This document shows positions 10,880 to 26,909 of a stretch of 64,000 nt of DNA, one piece after another (the stretch's first letter is position 1; every line of letters begins with the position of its first letter). The notes under the pieces are model-generated. The model ran no database searches, was not told the DNA's origin, and saw nothing but the letters and a program-made list of their open reading frames with translations. A program made the position numbers and the translations under genes. Source of the DNA: Hetaerina americana (taxonomy: Eukaryota > Arthropoda > Insecta > Odonata > Calopterygidae); NCBI GenBank assembly GCA_022747635.1, contig JAKTNV010000023.1:4944848-5008847 (forward strand), given 5' to 3'.

Positions 10880-12330
10880 AACAAAGGTTTTGGATGGACA
10901 CAGGATATCTGAATGCATTGGGATACATTCTTTTGCCTATCCTAATGAAACATAATCAACACTTAATTTGATAAAAACCTTCCTTCACTTCCACAAATTC
11001 CATTCCTCGCTTAACTCCATCCAGCATTCCTATTTTCTTCACACCCCCTCCTCCTTTGCCTCGTTTCCTCTCCACTATGAAAATCTTCGACATCAAACGG
11101 CCAATCAAAATACTCCGCATCCGTCTTTCCAGCCTCCTTTTGTGACACCTCCCGATAATCCCATCTCCTCTCCCACCATGCCTAGCATATCCTCCTTTGT
11201 TTTTCTTTCCGTCCATTTCACCTTTTCCAATCCTTCTCCACATCCACATTTGAAAAATTGCCCAATCTACATCCAGAGCCTTGCTTCAACAACCATGTTC
11301 CCCGTGCCATACAAAATCATATTTCATGTCAAAGATTTGATGACCCATTTTTTAACAACCTTACTCCATGTCCCAGTCATCAATTCCCTCCCCCTTGTGA
11401 AAGCTTCTTATCTGCAACAATTCTTTTTCTGACATCACTACCACATGGGACCATTTTTGTCTAAAACACTTCCAAGATGGGTAAACTGTTCCACCTTCTC
11501 TAGTTTATCTTTAATAATATTTTACTAGGCTTTCCCCTTTTTTTAGAACCTCAATCTATGGTTGCTAAAATTTATTCCGATCCCATAACGATCGTATTGA
11601 TTTTCTAATGTGTTCAGTAATGATTGTAATCTGGTGAACTGGCCAATTGAAGCTTGATCATCAGCAAACCTAATGGATTCTATGAATTCCTCACCTATTT
11701 TCATTCCTACTTCCAGTTTTCCCCATGCCTCTTTTACAATTCCCTCCACACATAAATTAAAAAGCATACGTGATAATGAACACCCCTGTCCTAGCCCTCT
11801 TCTAAACACTGCCCAGCTTGAATCTCTATCCGCCAATAGCACCTGAGCAGTTTGTGGCATGTACAGGTTGCCCCTCCTATCTCACCATTCTACTCCTATT
11901 TTCTGCAATACATTCATTAATGCTTCCCAATGTACTCTATTAAACACCTCAACATACATGAAATAAACAAATACATCTTGATTTTACTCTAGGTTCCTTT
12001 TAATTAGTGACTTCATTACTGCTATGGCATCAAATGAACCTCTCCCCATTCTGAACCAAAACTGAGTAATAGGCTCAAGTACTTATTTGTCTTCCTCTCT
12101 ATTCTCTTATTGATGATCCAATGTGCTACTTTATTTGGGTTTAAAATTCGACCCATTATTCCATAGTCCTAATAGACTGCCATTCCTTTTTTTGGAATGA
12201 GAACGAAAACCGGTCTGATGAAACTTTCCAGAAAAATTCCTTTTTCATAAATTCTACAAATGAGCCCATAAAAATTTCTCTCGAGAATTTCCTAAACCCC
12301 AAAGTAGTTCCCCAGTTATTTTTTCACCTC
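10880..12330 (-). mobile_element. RTE-like LINE fragment, degenerate
   Basis: The minus strand encodes RT pieces. The longest frame, 11,860-11,543, has LGQGCSLSRMLFNLCVEGIV (the QGC-S-L-F motif) and the catalytic IRFADDQAS in place of FADD-hydrophobic. Upstream, near 12,190, a block reading LIPKK matches the xPxxKKG segment of RTs. The 3' end shares GGTTTTGGATGGACACA with the larger copy ending near 27,222. Stops and frameshifts are frequent. The element lies 3' of PTEN in the same orientation, perhaps within its last intron. Confidence 0.75.
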
Positions 12331-13118
12331 AGTTTTAAGAAGGTTTTGTTTTTGAGTAATTATGAGTAATTTATGTTCCTGAGTAATTGAGGAAAACTTA
12401 ACACAAGACTATCAGAGCTACCACACCGTTCAAATAGTGCAAAAAGTTGCCCAACTTCAAAAATGTTTGAAGAAAACAATATTATTGTCATTTCAAAGCA
12501 CTTTTGATGCAATATGGAAAGTTTCAATATTTTTATTATTCAGAAGCCCATCAATGTTATACCTGTTGCGTCAAGGTAGTACAAATGATCCCAGTTCTCA
12601 GTCATAAGTTCTTGCATTTCTAACATTTAAACATGCTTGAATTAATCTTCAGTCCTCACACTAACAACTTATGTGTCATAGAAGTAGTATTTCGCAGCTG
12701 TTCTTACCATGTTTAAATTATGTAACTAACTCCTTCTTGTACAATGTATTCATTTCATAGAACAAATCTTTTCCGGGCAGACTGAGGTTGTCCAAAAACT
12801 AATAAAATGCTGGAGATTTCAACAAAACATTCACATAAAATCCTATCAAGACATTCAACAATTTTGAATGAACTAAAGCAGGGAGTAGGGCCTAGTAAAG
12901 CAATGTCATTGCAACAATTATTTGCTCAGTTAAAAAATTCACTCAAAGCTTTTCCTCTGGATCCAAGTTTAATTGAAAATAACAGAATTAAATATACGAA
13001 TAAACAGCCAAAAATGAAGAAATCAAAAATATTGATATAAAATGAAAATAGTGTGATTCCCCATGCTTTAATTAAAAGGTATTCAAGTAAAGGTTGGAAG
13101 TGAGAATACAAAACATAC

Positions 13119-16524
<3,406 letters not shown>

Positions 16525-17949
16525 ATAACTAACAGCACCCTACGCCCTAGAACTTGGCATATTGTCCCATAAGGGCCTGTCATTTACAAGTAGTGAAAAA
16601 AGAAAGGGAATTAAGCAGTTAAAAACAGGGCAGGGAAAGCTTCCGCAGAGTTGTATTCATCCGGGACAGCAAACGATCAATCTGTCACGTTCATGCTACA
16701 TCGTCTGCACACTCGCAAGCACCATTGGGTTTCCATCAACAATTTTGAAATAAATCAATACACAATATCAGAGTCTGAAAGTTGTAACAAACTGGATAAA
16801 TATTGAAAATTACAGACTCGACACTTCAATAATAATAATACGCCTAAGGAGAAATGGCGTCTCACAAACGAAAACGTTCCCTTTCTACCGTGTGTATAAC
16901 TAATGCTATAACGCTCAACCGTTGTTGAGCGGCTTAATTCTGTGTACAACAAACTCAACGATCACAAAACAGAAAACTGCTCTAAAGCGGGTAAATTGAA
17001 TTATTATATACCATGAATACCACAGTTTTAGCAGTATAATTTTGGACAATGAAAACATCGCTCATTAAATGCGACCTTGATAGAAATATAATTATTTAAA
17101 AAAATAAAAAGTTAGTTATAGGCAATCTAAAATACAGCATCAACCAGGTTAACGGCAATTTTGTATTCGTTGTGTTAGTTTATGCGCAACATAAGAATGA
17201 TAATAACGATGTAAATAATAAACTAAATGCAAACAATCGATATCATATAGTGCTATTCATCTTAATTTAATAACTACCTATTCCATATTGATTTAAATGG
17301 AATTCAACTGTCACATTAATTGGGACGAAGGGAAAAAAACTAGATTCTTTGAATAATCAAGTCGAGATAATAAATTTAAAATAGAATAAGCACTATTAAC
17401 GTGAGTTGGTAGCCACCAGAAACAAAATAGGGATTAAAAGATGGCAATAACTACTGAATGTAATTCTTGAGCGCCAATGGTATTTTGGGAATAATGTGGA
17501 AGCTGATATTTTAGGGCCTAAAACAAACAACCGATTCCGCAAAAATTATGAGAACCGGGGGAAAGTCTTCGCCATTGTTCAGCATCATACCTGTCATAAT
17601 ATACCTGTCGGTTTTTTAAAATATTTGTGGAACAAAAATTTTTTTCATTAATTCCGGGAGTTGTGGGTATCAGTGCCCCAGAATGAATGCCAGGATATAA
17701 ATTATTGCCTTCAGGGTTTGTCGCAAAATTTTAGTATCCATTTGCTAATGAATTAATCAAAGAATGTGGCATTTTGATTGATCTTGCCTATCTGTGTTTT
17801 AAGTGTAAATGTCAATCGTTAAATCAAAATATTGGAAAACACCCAATCCTTTTTGGAAATGTGGAATATACCTTGCTCATCACTGAAGTCATATCAAGTC
17901 TCGAAAGTTCCCTCAGTTGGTGCTGCTGTCTCCTCGGCCTCTTGTATGG
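16525..17949. other. PTEN 5' flank and unassigned DNA
   Basis: Immediately upstream of PTEN on the minus strand, so it must hold its 5' UTR or promoter unless a non-coding first exon lies further away. The first few hundred bases (16,560-16,950) are slightly less AT-rich. No TATA box or other site can be assigned with confidence. From about 17,000 it is AT-rich without recognisable exons. Confidence 0.4.
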
Positions 17950-19140
17950 ACAGTAAACCAATTACTCGTCAAAAAACAGGTGCTCCGAAGCCAAAACCAT
18001 TATGATTAGCAGCTTTAAAACGTAGCTCCCACAAAAAATCTATTGATATCCCTGTGCTCAGTGAGCAGTACTTTAGGAACAAATTGAGCCAAATTGATCA
18101 CTTGATAACTTTTAGGAATTGCGATATCTTCTGTCTAACAGACCATTGGTTTCATGAGGATGAAGTGGACTTCTATCACCCTCAAGGATTAACTCTTAGC
18201 TATATCTACTGCCCCAACTCACTCAAAAATGGGGCGGTCTGCATATTTACAATAAACATTTTAGAGTGTAAGACTTTAGGTGTGGAGTGTTTATGTAATG
18301 AATTACATTTCAAACTTGTTGCTGTTTTCTTTAAGTGCTATAAGTTAACTGTTGTCTCCATTTATTGCTCACCATTTATTGGCGATTTTAGTATCTTCTG
18401 TGATCAACTAGATGAGGTCTTGATCTTTCTTAAAAGGATAGTACTAATACTGTCATAAGGACTAACTTAAATGTTTTTATGACCTGTGATTCAAGGTACA
18501 GAACTCAACTTGATATTCTACTCAGGATCTTTAATCTTTGTTGTGCCACCTCACAACCAACCACTCTGCATGCGTAGATAATATTATTACTAGTCACAAT
18601 GTCCAGGAATATTATGCAAATGCTTTTAGGCTATTGATCTCTGATCACAGTGCCATTGCCTTTAGTAAGTTGGATGTTCCTTCAATTGCGAACTGTAAAA
18701 AACTGCAATTGCACGGCCAATAACTCCAAGCTGTAAGGCAAATTTCAAACATCTTCTCACCTAAATAGATTGGATGTCCTTGCTCACTTCAAATAATGAC
18801 CTAGAGAACTTTACCTTATTCTTTGAAACATCCATTTCAATATTCAATAAGCATTCCCATTCAAATTAATTAAGCTTAAGCCAATTAATAAACAAGACAA
18901 CTGGTTTACACCTGAACTTGTACAGTTAAGAGAAAATCTGTGGTGTAACTTTATGATGGTAAAATGAAAGTCAACAGATGCTAATCTTAAAATGTAAAAT
19001 GAGCTCAAGAGGGAATGCCATAGGAATCTACAATGGCTAAACACAATGCCAATAGAATATTTATTGACAGCTCCCAAAATAAATGTAACGCTATCCGGTG
19101 AATCAAAGGAAAATAGGTACCTCAACTATTGTAGCAAAAG
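17950..19140 (+). mobile_element. Older LINE, 5' half (endonuclease and linker), decayed
   Basis: The plus strand encodes a decayed apurinic-type endonuclease. Near 18,118 it reads NCDIFCLTDHWFHEDEVDFY, matching the N-D-I-x-x-L-T-E-H-W block of non-LTR elements. Near 18,300 it reads LVAVFFKCYKLTVVSIYCSP, and near 18,640 LLISDHSAIAF, the SDH block. Near 18,900 the linker between endonuclease and RT begins NWFTPELVQLRENLW. The element is then interrupted by the minus-strand LINE at 19,141-21,440 and resumes at about 21,440. Confidence 0.75.
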
Positions 19141-21440
19141 ACACTGCAATTATTATTATTATTATTACTTTTTATTTGCCCAGAGATCACAATACAAAAA
19201 TACCAGGTGGGTGAAGTATGTACATGATATAAGGCACGTCAATGAGGAGCAAAGACACAGGCTCAGTTAAGATACATAAAAGAATAGATGCTCATAGTTA
19301 CATAAGTGTTTGGTACAAACCCATGAACATCGGCTGTAACATGCACATACAATATCAAATTCAGAAAAATCATTGATCACAAACATGAATCAGACCATTA
19401 CCATTGCTAGAAACTAAAAGTATGAACTTACTGGTCGGGAATATTGTTGAGATATTCATCAACCGAGTAAAACATATTGCGTTGTAGATATCTTTTTAGT
19501 TTATGCCTGAATACGGCAGTTCCCTGTGTATCCTTGATACTTTTGGGTAGTTTGTTAAATAATCTGATGCCCATTTCATTGGGTCCTAATTTCAATGCTT
19601 TAGTTCTTATATTCCCATAATGGAAGTCATTCCTGCCTCTGGTGTAATGATGATGATAGGCAGAGTTAAGAGAATAGTTGCCGATGTTATTTTTTATATA
19701 TAGAATTAAAAACATAATGTAGATGCATGGGAGAGGTAGCAAATTTAATTCATGGAAAATAGGCCTTGATGGAGCATTGTAAGGTTTCCTGGCGATGATT
19801 CTAATAGCTTTCTTTTGCATTTTAAAGATGGTTTGAGAAATAGCAGCTGATCCCCATAATATTATACTGTAGGTTATATTTGAGTAAATTTCCCCATAGT
19901 ACAAATTGAGTAGTACAGTTTTACTTGTAGTTTCATACAGGTGTCTTAATAAGTAGCAAGTTGAACTGAGCTTGTGTTGGAGGGCTTTTACATGAGTATC
20001 CCAAGAAATATTTGCACATAGAGAAATACCTAGAAATTTGCATTCTGTCACACGCTCAATTGATAGGTCATTGATTTTTACCAGCAGATCATCTGATATG
20101 TTCTTATTGTGTGTAAAGTTTACTATTTTACTTTTATTTACATTTAAGTCTAGAAGGTTGTCTGTACACCACTTGTTTATAGCAAGTGTGACAGACTTAG
20201 CTTTTTCCACAAGGCTGGGATATGTTTGTGTTGATATTATTATATTAGTGTCGTCAGCGTACAACACTGGTATTATTCCATCATTATTTGGTAAGCAGTT
20301 AGGTAGGTCATTGATGTAAATCAGAAAGAGGAGTGGCCCAAGGGTTGAGCCTTGTGGAACACCTTTGTTAACTTGGTATGCTTCGGATGAATATTTTGAC
20401 CCATCAACTGATAACACTACTTTTTGAGTGCGATTATGAATAAAGGACTTCAACCAGTTTAAAGGACTTCCTCTAATTCCTATTCTATTGAGTTTAATTA
20501 GTAGTCTATTGTGGTTTACATTATCAAAAGCCTTTGACAAGTCAAAAAACATTCCAAGAGTTTTGCGTTTAGCATCTAATGAATTAAGTATGCTGTCGAT
20601 TGCCTGACATATGGCAGTTGTGGTAGACCTTTCCGATCTAAATCCATGCTGAGAATTAGAAAGTAGGAAGTTTTTTTCGAGATAAGATGCTATTTGCATA
20701 TACATGGCTTTTTCGAATATTTTAGCAAATGTATTTTGGACGGCTATTGGTCTGTAGTTATTCAAATCATTTACACAGCCATGGTTTTTATAAATGGGCA
20801 CTACTTTTGATTCTTTTAATTGGGATGGGAAAATCCCTTGTATCAAAGATTCATTAATTAAAAATAAAAGGGGTGCTTTTATGGCTTCAAAACAATGATG
20901 AACAACTTTACCAGGAATTTCATCTGGGCCAGTACTGGATTTGTTTCTGAGTGAGGAGACAATAGTTTTTAGATTGGTTTCAGAACAGGGCTTGGCAAAC
21001 ATTGACGATGGTGCATTTGCTAAAAGCACATTGGCTGGAGAAGTAGTTAGGCAAGGAGCTGATACGTAGTATTTGTTAAATTTATTAGCTAGAGATGAAT
21101 AGCTAATGGCAGTGTTATTTTCAGGGTTACAAAGTTTTGGGAGAGTGAGTTGTGGATTTTTCTTACCTCTACAGTCATTAATTATTTCCCATGCAGTTTT
21201 GGACTTGTTATTGGAATTAAGTAACTTATTATCATTATAGGTTCTTTTCGTGGTAGAAATCAGTTTACGGTAATACTTTTGAAATTCCTTATAGAGTAAC
21301 CTTTGTTCATGATTGTTTGAACTTTTACTGGAGATAGCAAGTTTTTTAAGGATAGTTGAGTAATAACGGATCTCATCAGTTAGCCATGGCTTACATTTAG
21401 TTCTATGAAATATTTTATGATGTGTTACTGGGAAATTTTC
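19141..21440 (-). mobile_element. Jockey/CR1-like LINE copy A, 5' truncated
   Basis: A 5'-truncated non-LTR retrotransposon inserted in reverse within an older plus-strand LINE. The minus-strand frame stays open from about 21,440 to the stop at 19,428, so this copy is young. The short 3' UTR ends at the ATT-rich stretch 19,141-19,170, with TTTTTATTTGCCCAGAGATC just inside it. The same 3' end recurs in copy B at about 22,126. The endonuclease half is absent. Confidence 0.88.
19428..21440 (-). CDS. Non-LTR retrotransposon reverse transcriptase (5' truncated)
   Basis: The open frame starts at the truncation point with the linker KCKPWLTDEI and has no start codon of its own there. The RT domain follows in order: SSTGPDEIPG, YKNHGCVNDLNNYRPIAV, LSNSQHGFRSERSTT, the first aspartate in MFFDLSKAFDNVNH, VPQGSTLGPLLFLIYINDLP and the catalytic YADDTNIIIS. 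The thumb and C-terminal region (ECKFLGISL, FKMQKKAIRIIA, LFNKLPKSIKD) run to the stop. About 670 codons are uninterrupted. The enzyme would copy the element's RNA at a nicked target site. Loss of the endonuclease and promoter makes this copy non-autonomous. Confidence 0.9.
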   Translation of the reverse strand, partial: ENFPVTHHKIFHRTKCKPWLTDEIRYYSTILKKLAISSKSSNNHEQRLLYKEFQKYYRKLISTTKRTYNDNKLLNSNNKSKTAWEIINDCRGKKNPQLTLPKLCNPENNTAISYSSLANKFNKYYVSAPCLTTSPANVLLANAPSSMFAKPCSETNLKTIVSSLRNKSSTGPDEIPGKVVHHCFEAIKAPLLFLINESLIQGIFPSQLKESKVVPIYKNHGCVNDLNNYRPIAVQNTFAKIFEKAMYMQIASYLEKNFLLSNSQHGFRSERSTTTAICQAIDSILNSLDAKRKTLGMFFDLSKAFDNVNHNRLLIKLNRIGIRGSPLNWLKSFIHNRTQKVVLSVDGSKYSSEAYQVNKGVPQGSTLGPLLFLIYINDLPNCLPNNDGIIPVLYADDTNIIISTQTYPSLVEKAKSVTLAINKWCTDNLLDLNVNKSKIVNFTHNKNISDDLLVKINDLSIERVTECKFLGISLCANISWDTHVKALQHKLSSTCYLLRHLYETTSKTVLLNLYYGEIYSNITYSIILWGSAAISQTIFKMQKKAIRIIARKPYNAPSRPIFHELNLLPLPCIYIMFLILYIKNNIGNYSLNSAYHHHYTRGRNDFHYGNIRTKALKLGPNEMGIRLFNKLPKSIKDTQGTAVFRHKLKRYLQRNMFYSVDEYLNNIPDQ

Positions 21441-21934
21441 TTTGTAAAATCTCTAACTCCAATCTGGATATTAAAAAACAACTCAATAGATCTCCTGCTG
21501 AAAATTTTCCCTGGGAATGGTTCACTCCATCTGAAATAATGAAAATGGTCCTAAATTTAAGGGATCAAAAAGTACAGATATCTATTGTCTCTTGAATGAT
21601 ATTGTAAAGGCCAGAGTTCATCAAATTTCCTTCCCATTGTCTGTGGTCATCAATTTCTGGTCTGGACACTTTCCTGATGTCCTAAAATACTACAAAGTAA
21701 TTCCAATGTATGAGGAGAATGATAAAAACATCAAAAAAATTACCTTCCCATTTCCATAGTTCTTGTGATTAGCAAAGTCATTGAGGTTATTGGTTTTGCC
21801 CAAATACTTTCATATCTTGTGAGAATTAATTTACCAAGTTCCTCACAATTTGGCTTTAGACCTGGAGAGACTATAGAGCAAGCTGTTGAATATATCTTAA
21901 AACATGAATGTCTTATGTCTATGTTGCCGACCTC
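21441..21934 (+). mobile_element. Older LINE, RT part resuming after copy A
   Basis: The plus strand picks up where 19,140 stopped. WEWFTPSEIMKMVLNLRD is near 21,520, then FPLSVVINFWSGHFPDVLK, the N-S-x-x-x-G-x-F-P-x-x-L-K block. NLALDLE-type sequence near 21,850 matches the xFGFRPG block through a frameshift (FGFRPGETIEQAVEYIL in the next frame). Several stops and shifts show decay. Joined to 17,950-19,140 it makes one older element split by copy A. Confidence 0.75.
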
Positions 21935-22110
21935 AGTGGCAGCTGGGTAACATCCTCGTCTACTAATCCAAGGGTTGTGGGTTCGATTCCCACTTGGGTG
22001 GGTTTTCCTCCACCTAGGGCTTGGGTGTTTGTAAGCACCTCCATTGTTTTCACTGTTAATAGTCCGATGTAAAGGCCAAAAAGTGCTGTTTTCAAACTAA
22101 GGATATATAA
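21935..22110 (+). mobile_element. tRNA-derived SINE, family 3
   Basis: The tRNA-like head has TGGCAGCTGGGTAACATCCT and the B box GGGTTCGATTCCC. The body reads TGGGTGGGTTTTCCTCCACC and GGGCTTGGGTGTTTG, then TAGTCCGATGTAAAGGCC. A diverged relative with TTTCCTCCACTTCCCGGGC lies at 26,910-27,065. Its position between two LINE pieces suggests insertion into the older plus-strand element. Confidence 0.7.
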
Positions 22111-22124
22111 ATAAATAATCATTA

Positions 22125-24441
22125 TTAGAATTACTTTTTATTTGCCCAGAGATCACAATACAAAAATACCAGGTGGGTGGTGTATTTACATGATATAAGT
22201 CACGTCAAAAAGGAGCAAAGACACAGGCTCACTTAAGATACATAAAAGAAATGGTGTTCACAGTTACATAATATTTGGCACAAACCCATGAACATTGGCT
22301 GTAACATGCACATGAAATATCAATTCAGAAAAATCGTTGATCACCAACATGAATCGGACCATGACCATTGCTTTAAACTAAAAGTATGAACTTACTGGTT
22401 GGGAATATTGTTGAGATATTCGTCAACTGAGTAGAACATATTGCGCTGTAGATATCTTTTTAATTTATGCCTGAATGCAGCAGTTCCCTGTGTATCCTTG
22501 ATATTTTTGGGTAGTCTGCTATATAATCTGATGCCGATTTCATTGGGTCCTAATTTCTATGCTTTAGTTCTTATATTCCCATAATGGAAGTCATTCCTGC
22601 CTCTGGTGTAATGATGATGATAGGTAGAGTTGAGAGAATAGTTGCCAACGTTATTTTTTATACATAAAATTAAAAACATAATGTAGATGCACAGGAGTGG
22701 TAGCAAGTTTAATTAATGGAAAATAGGACTTGATGGAGCATTGTGAGGTTTCCTGGTGATGATTCTAATAGCTTTCTTTTGCATTTTAAAGATGGTATGA
22801 GAAATAGAAGCTGATCCCCATAATATTATATATTATGGTTATATTTTAATAAATTTCCCCATAGTATAAATTAAGTGGTAAGTCTTACATGTAGCTTCAT
22901 ACAGGTGTCTTAATAAGGGGCAAGTTGAACTGAGCTTATGTTGAGGGGCTTTTACATGCATATCCCAAGAAATATTTGCACACAGAGAAATACCTAGATT
23001 TTTACATTCCATCACATGCTCAATTAATTGGTCATTAATATTTACCAGCAGATCATCTGACATGTTCCCATTGCGCGTAAAGTATACTATTTTACCTTTA
23101 TTTACATTTAAGTCTAGAAGGTTGTCTGTACACCACTTGTTTATTGCAAGTGTGACAGACTTTGATTTTTCCATAAGGCCGGGATATGTTTGTGTTGAAA
23201 TTATTACATTAGTGTCGTCATGCAACACTGGTATTATTTCTTCATAATTCTGTAAGCATTTAGGTAGGTCGTTGATGTTAATCAGAAAAAGGAGTGGCCC
23301 AAGGGTTGAGCCTTGTGGAAAGCCTTTGTTAACTTGATATGCTACAGATAAATATTTTGACCCATCAACTGATAACACTACTTTCTGAGTGCGATTATGA
23401 ATAGGACTTCATTCAATTTAGAGGAATTCCTCTAATTCCTATTCTTTTGAGTTTAATTTATAGTCTATTGTGGTTTACAATATCAAAAGCCTTTGACAAG
23501 TCTAAAAACATTCCAAGAGTTTTGCGTTTAGCATCTTATGAATTAAGTATGCTGTTGACTGCCTGACATATGGCAGTTGTGGTAGACCTTTCAAATCTAA
23601 ATCCACGAAGAGAATTTGAAAGTAGGAAGTTTTTTCCGAGATAAGATGCAATTTGCATATACATGGCTTTTTCGAATATTTTTGCAAATGTATTTTGGAT
23701 AGCTATTGGTCTGTAGTTGTTCAAATCATTAGCATAGCCATGATTTTTATATATAGGCATTACTTTTGATTCTTTTAATTAGGATGGGCAAATCCCTTGT
23801 ATCAAAGATTCATTAATTAAAAATAAAAAGGGTGCTTTTATGGCTTCAATACAATGATGAACAAGTTTACCAGGAATTTCATCTGGGCCAGTACTGGATT
23901 TGTTTCTGAGTGAGGAGACAATAGTTTCTAGGTTGGTTTTAGAACAGGGCTTGGCAAACATTGAAGATGGTGCACTTGCAGAAAGCACATTAGCTGGAGA
24001 AATGGTTGGGCAAGAAGCTGATGCATAGTGTCTGTTAAATTTATTAACTAAAGATGAATTGCTTACGGTAGTTTTATTTCCAGGATTACAAAGTTTTGGG
24101 AGAGTGAGCTGTACACTTTTCCAACCTCTACAGTCATTAATCATTTCCCATGCAGTTTTGGACTTATTATTGGAATTAAGTAACTGATTATCATTATAAG
24201 TTCTTTTCGTGGTAGAAATCGGTTTAGGGTAATACTTTTGAAATTCCTTATAATATGTCATCAGACGCTTGTACTGTTTGGTACACTCCTTCCAACCTTT
24301 TTGTTCAATATTTTTCCTATCCCTCACTGGCTCTCCTTCCCCTCCCCCCTTGAATATTACTCGACAATATTTGCTCCAGTATTCCCTGCTATAATATTTA
24401 TGCTTATCAATATCTCGTAAAACGATGGCTTTAATAGCCAT
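22125..24441 (-). mobile_element. Jockey/CR1-like LINE copy B, decayed
   Basis: This is a second copy of the copy A family in the same orientation. It has the same 3' end (TTTTTATTTGCCCAGAGATC at 22,134) and the same RT text interrupted by stops and small indels. Pieces are 23,378-22,839 (GSTLGPLLFLININDLPKC, then a one-base loss turning the catalytic YADDT into HDDT), 23,760-23,536 and 24,441-23,779. Upstream of about 24,250 the sequence no longer matches copy A; it reads WSKYCRVIFKGGGEGEPVRD and may be a variant 5' part or another sequence. Confidence 0.85.
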
Positions 24442-24879
24442 TACACATAAATTTTAAATTGACCATTATATCTGCTAAACAAAGATAGCATAAACAATTA
24501 AAAATTCTCAAGTTAATGTTAGCTTAGTTAGCGCGATGGAAAAAGATCAGCCTGCTACCTAGAAGCAGAAGGGATGAATGAGTGATCTTTCCCAAAACTG
24601 ACAGAGGTCAGTCCACTCCACCCTCTCACATTTGCAAGCCAGGTGAATTATTGGATCTTAACATACTAATGAAGCGCAACTTCAGATTCAAAGGCTAAAA
24701 CTCTGAAGATGGCTGAGGAAATGGAATATAAAAGACTGTAATGTAACAACAAAAAAGAAGCACCGACAGGCTGCAGAGAAAGTAATTAGTGAGGAAAGGG
24801 AGATAGGTTCTGTAAAAATAATGGGAGCATATCAAAAAAGGGATATCACAAGCCACAAAAAAACAAAAGGAATATTAAT

Positions 24880-26800
24880 AGGAAAAAGACTAGAAAACCA
24901 TAGCTTACAGACAAGATTATTAAGATCAGGATAGATATGACAATGAAACAGAAGAGTGTAAACACAGAGTTAGGTAGACAGAAGTGAAAAGACTTGAATA
25001 ATAAATGGAGATGCAACATATTGAGCAAAATAAATCTGGAACAGGATACAGGGCAAGTATATGGAAATTTCACAGGGGGAAAGTTGAATTTGGTGCAATG
25101 CACAGGAAGGTGAAAGCGCTTTTAGGAAGCAAGAAGGAAAAGCCCATGCACGCAATCAGAGATACGTCAAGAAAATTATTACTTTAACCAGGGAAGTTTC
25201 ATGAGAGATGAAAGAAATGCATAGAGGAACTGTATAGCCTAGTTCCAGGCACACACAAATACAAGATAGAGAGGACATTCAGGGAATTGAAATGAATAAG
25301 ATCATGGAAAAAATGCAACATTTTAATGGGGAAAAATCACTTGCCTTGACCAGGACTTTGAACCTGGATCTCTTGATCTCTGGCCAAATACTTTAGCTAC
25401 CAAGACTAGTTAGCTTTCACACTCCAAAATTTGTTTACCATTTGAAATTGTCATATTTCGATGCATATTAGCAGAAAAAAACCATAAACACAGTAATCAA
25501 CCCAAATGTCAGTTTGGTAGGTGATGGTAGAGTTCACCAGTACAAAGCCGGACGGCGTGTGAAATTCACACATTAGTTCCTTTCCCTGTATTGTTATCCA
25601 TTCCCAGGAAGATCTGGTACCTGAGAAATCACATTGCTTGGGTAGAGCTGCATGTGCCCTGAGACTTGCCCAGGAATCGAACCCATGACCCTCCAACCAG
25701 TAGTCCAACGCCCCATCCCCTGGACTACCGCAATCCATATATTAGCGGATGACTCCATTTAAATTACTGCTGCAGCATTTCTTGCAGTTATTTGAAAGAC
25801 GGTGGAAATTAATGACATTACTGCAGGACTACTTAGGGGTTTAAGAAAAATTAGAAGGAAGAGATTTGGTGCAATAATTTGAAGAATTTATTAGGGAGGA
25901 TTTTGGAAGGAAGATTTCATCAGATCACTGAAAGTTCCAATCCCAAAAAAAGGAAAGGCATCCATTTGTGAAGACTATAGAAGAATAAGTTGGATTTCAT
26001 ACTCAGTAAAAGTGGTACACAGATGTACAGAGTACATAGATGGATGGAGAGAAGGGTAAATGAATACTTAGGGAATGATCAGCTTAGGGAATGATGGCAT
26101 GGTAGAAATGAGGTAACTAACAATGAAGAGAATTCAATATCTAGACAACATTTCAAGTAAGCATTTGAAAGAGTAAACCGAGTCGAATTAATGAATGTAT
26201 TACAGAAAATATGAGTTAACTGGAGGGATCTGCAACTTACCTGCAGCCTGAACATATCATAGTGCTTTGGCTAAAAGGCAGATGGAAAGACGGAATGGGC
26301 AGTGTTAGGAAGAATAGAAAGACATTCATTATCACCAATGTTTTTCAATGGATATGCAGTAGAAATACTATAGTAGTATTATACTTATACTATGCAGTAG
26401 AAATATAATAGTTAGTTTTTAGATGAAAAAGTTTTGATTTCTCAGTCAACCGAAGGGTTGCAAGTGTTGCTTAGGATATCAGAAAGTCAGTGCAATAGGT
26501 TTGGCTTGAGAATAAGTGTAAACAGAACACACGTCCAGTAATTTTTGTGAAAAAGAGAAGATAAATTAAATAGAGTAAAGGGAGTTCATAAACTTTAGCA
26601 GGTGTAACAGTTTATCCACCTCAAAAGTGTTTCGGACACAATGGTCATAGTTGTAGGGAAGTAAGAAGAAAAAATGGGTCATGCAAAGAAGCTTTTCCAA
26701 GGAGGAAATTATGAGAGTGGTTATGTGAGAGTTAGAAATGGTTTGACAAAACTTAGATGTGGACTGTAGTTTTGTATGGTACAGAATTATTGAACTAATT
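24880..26800 (+). mobile_element. RTE-like LINE fragment, decayed, split by a SINE
   Basis: The plus strand near 25,060-25,190 reads RGKVEFGAMHRKVKALLGSK, clearly related to RKGEIGVLHSKVNSLSGSKK in the larger minus-strand copy (27,220-30,550). From 25,800 it continues with a decayed RT (GRKISSDH, then KKE/EDYRRI-type text near 25,930-25,990, and FERVNRVELMNVLQKI-like near 26,165). A 39-bp tandem duplication of TATGCAGTAGAAATA occurs at 26,352-26,405. The two halves are separated by a tRNA-like piece (about 25,340-25,440) and a family 1 SINE. Confidence 0.65.
25473..25738 (-). mobile_element. tRNA-derived SINE, family 1, reverse copy
   Basis: Reverse complement of the element at 8,507. The tail is at the left (CCATAAACACAGTAATCAAC) and the tRNA-like head at the right (TAGTCCAACGCCCC, GGACTACCGC). 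Target duplication ATATTAGC is at 25,465-25,472 and 25,739-25,746. The B box is diverged (complement of CAGGAATCGAACCC). Confidence 0.85.
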
Positions 26801-26909
26801 TGAATAGAGTTTTGACCATTGAATTAAAAATCATTTGAATAAAGTTTTATTTAGCCTTGAAAATCCAGACAAAAGAGCCACGAACTTGATAGCTATCATT
26901 ATATTATCG

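Noticed and set aside
12205..12235. Another hammerhead-like word (ACCGGTCTGATGAAAC)
   Set aside because: There is no room for stem II between CTGATGA and GAAA, and the opposite strand encodes LINE reverse transcriptase text here.
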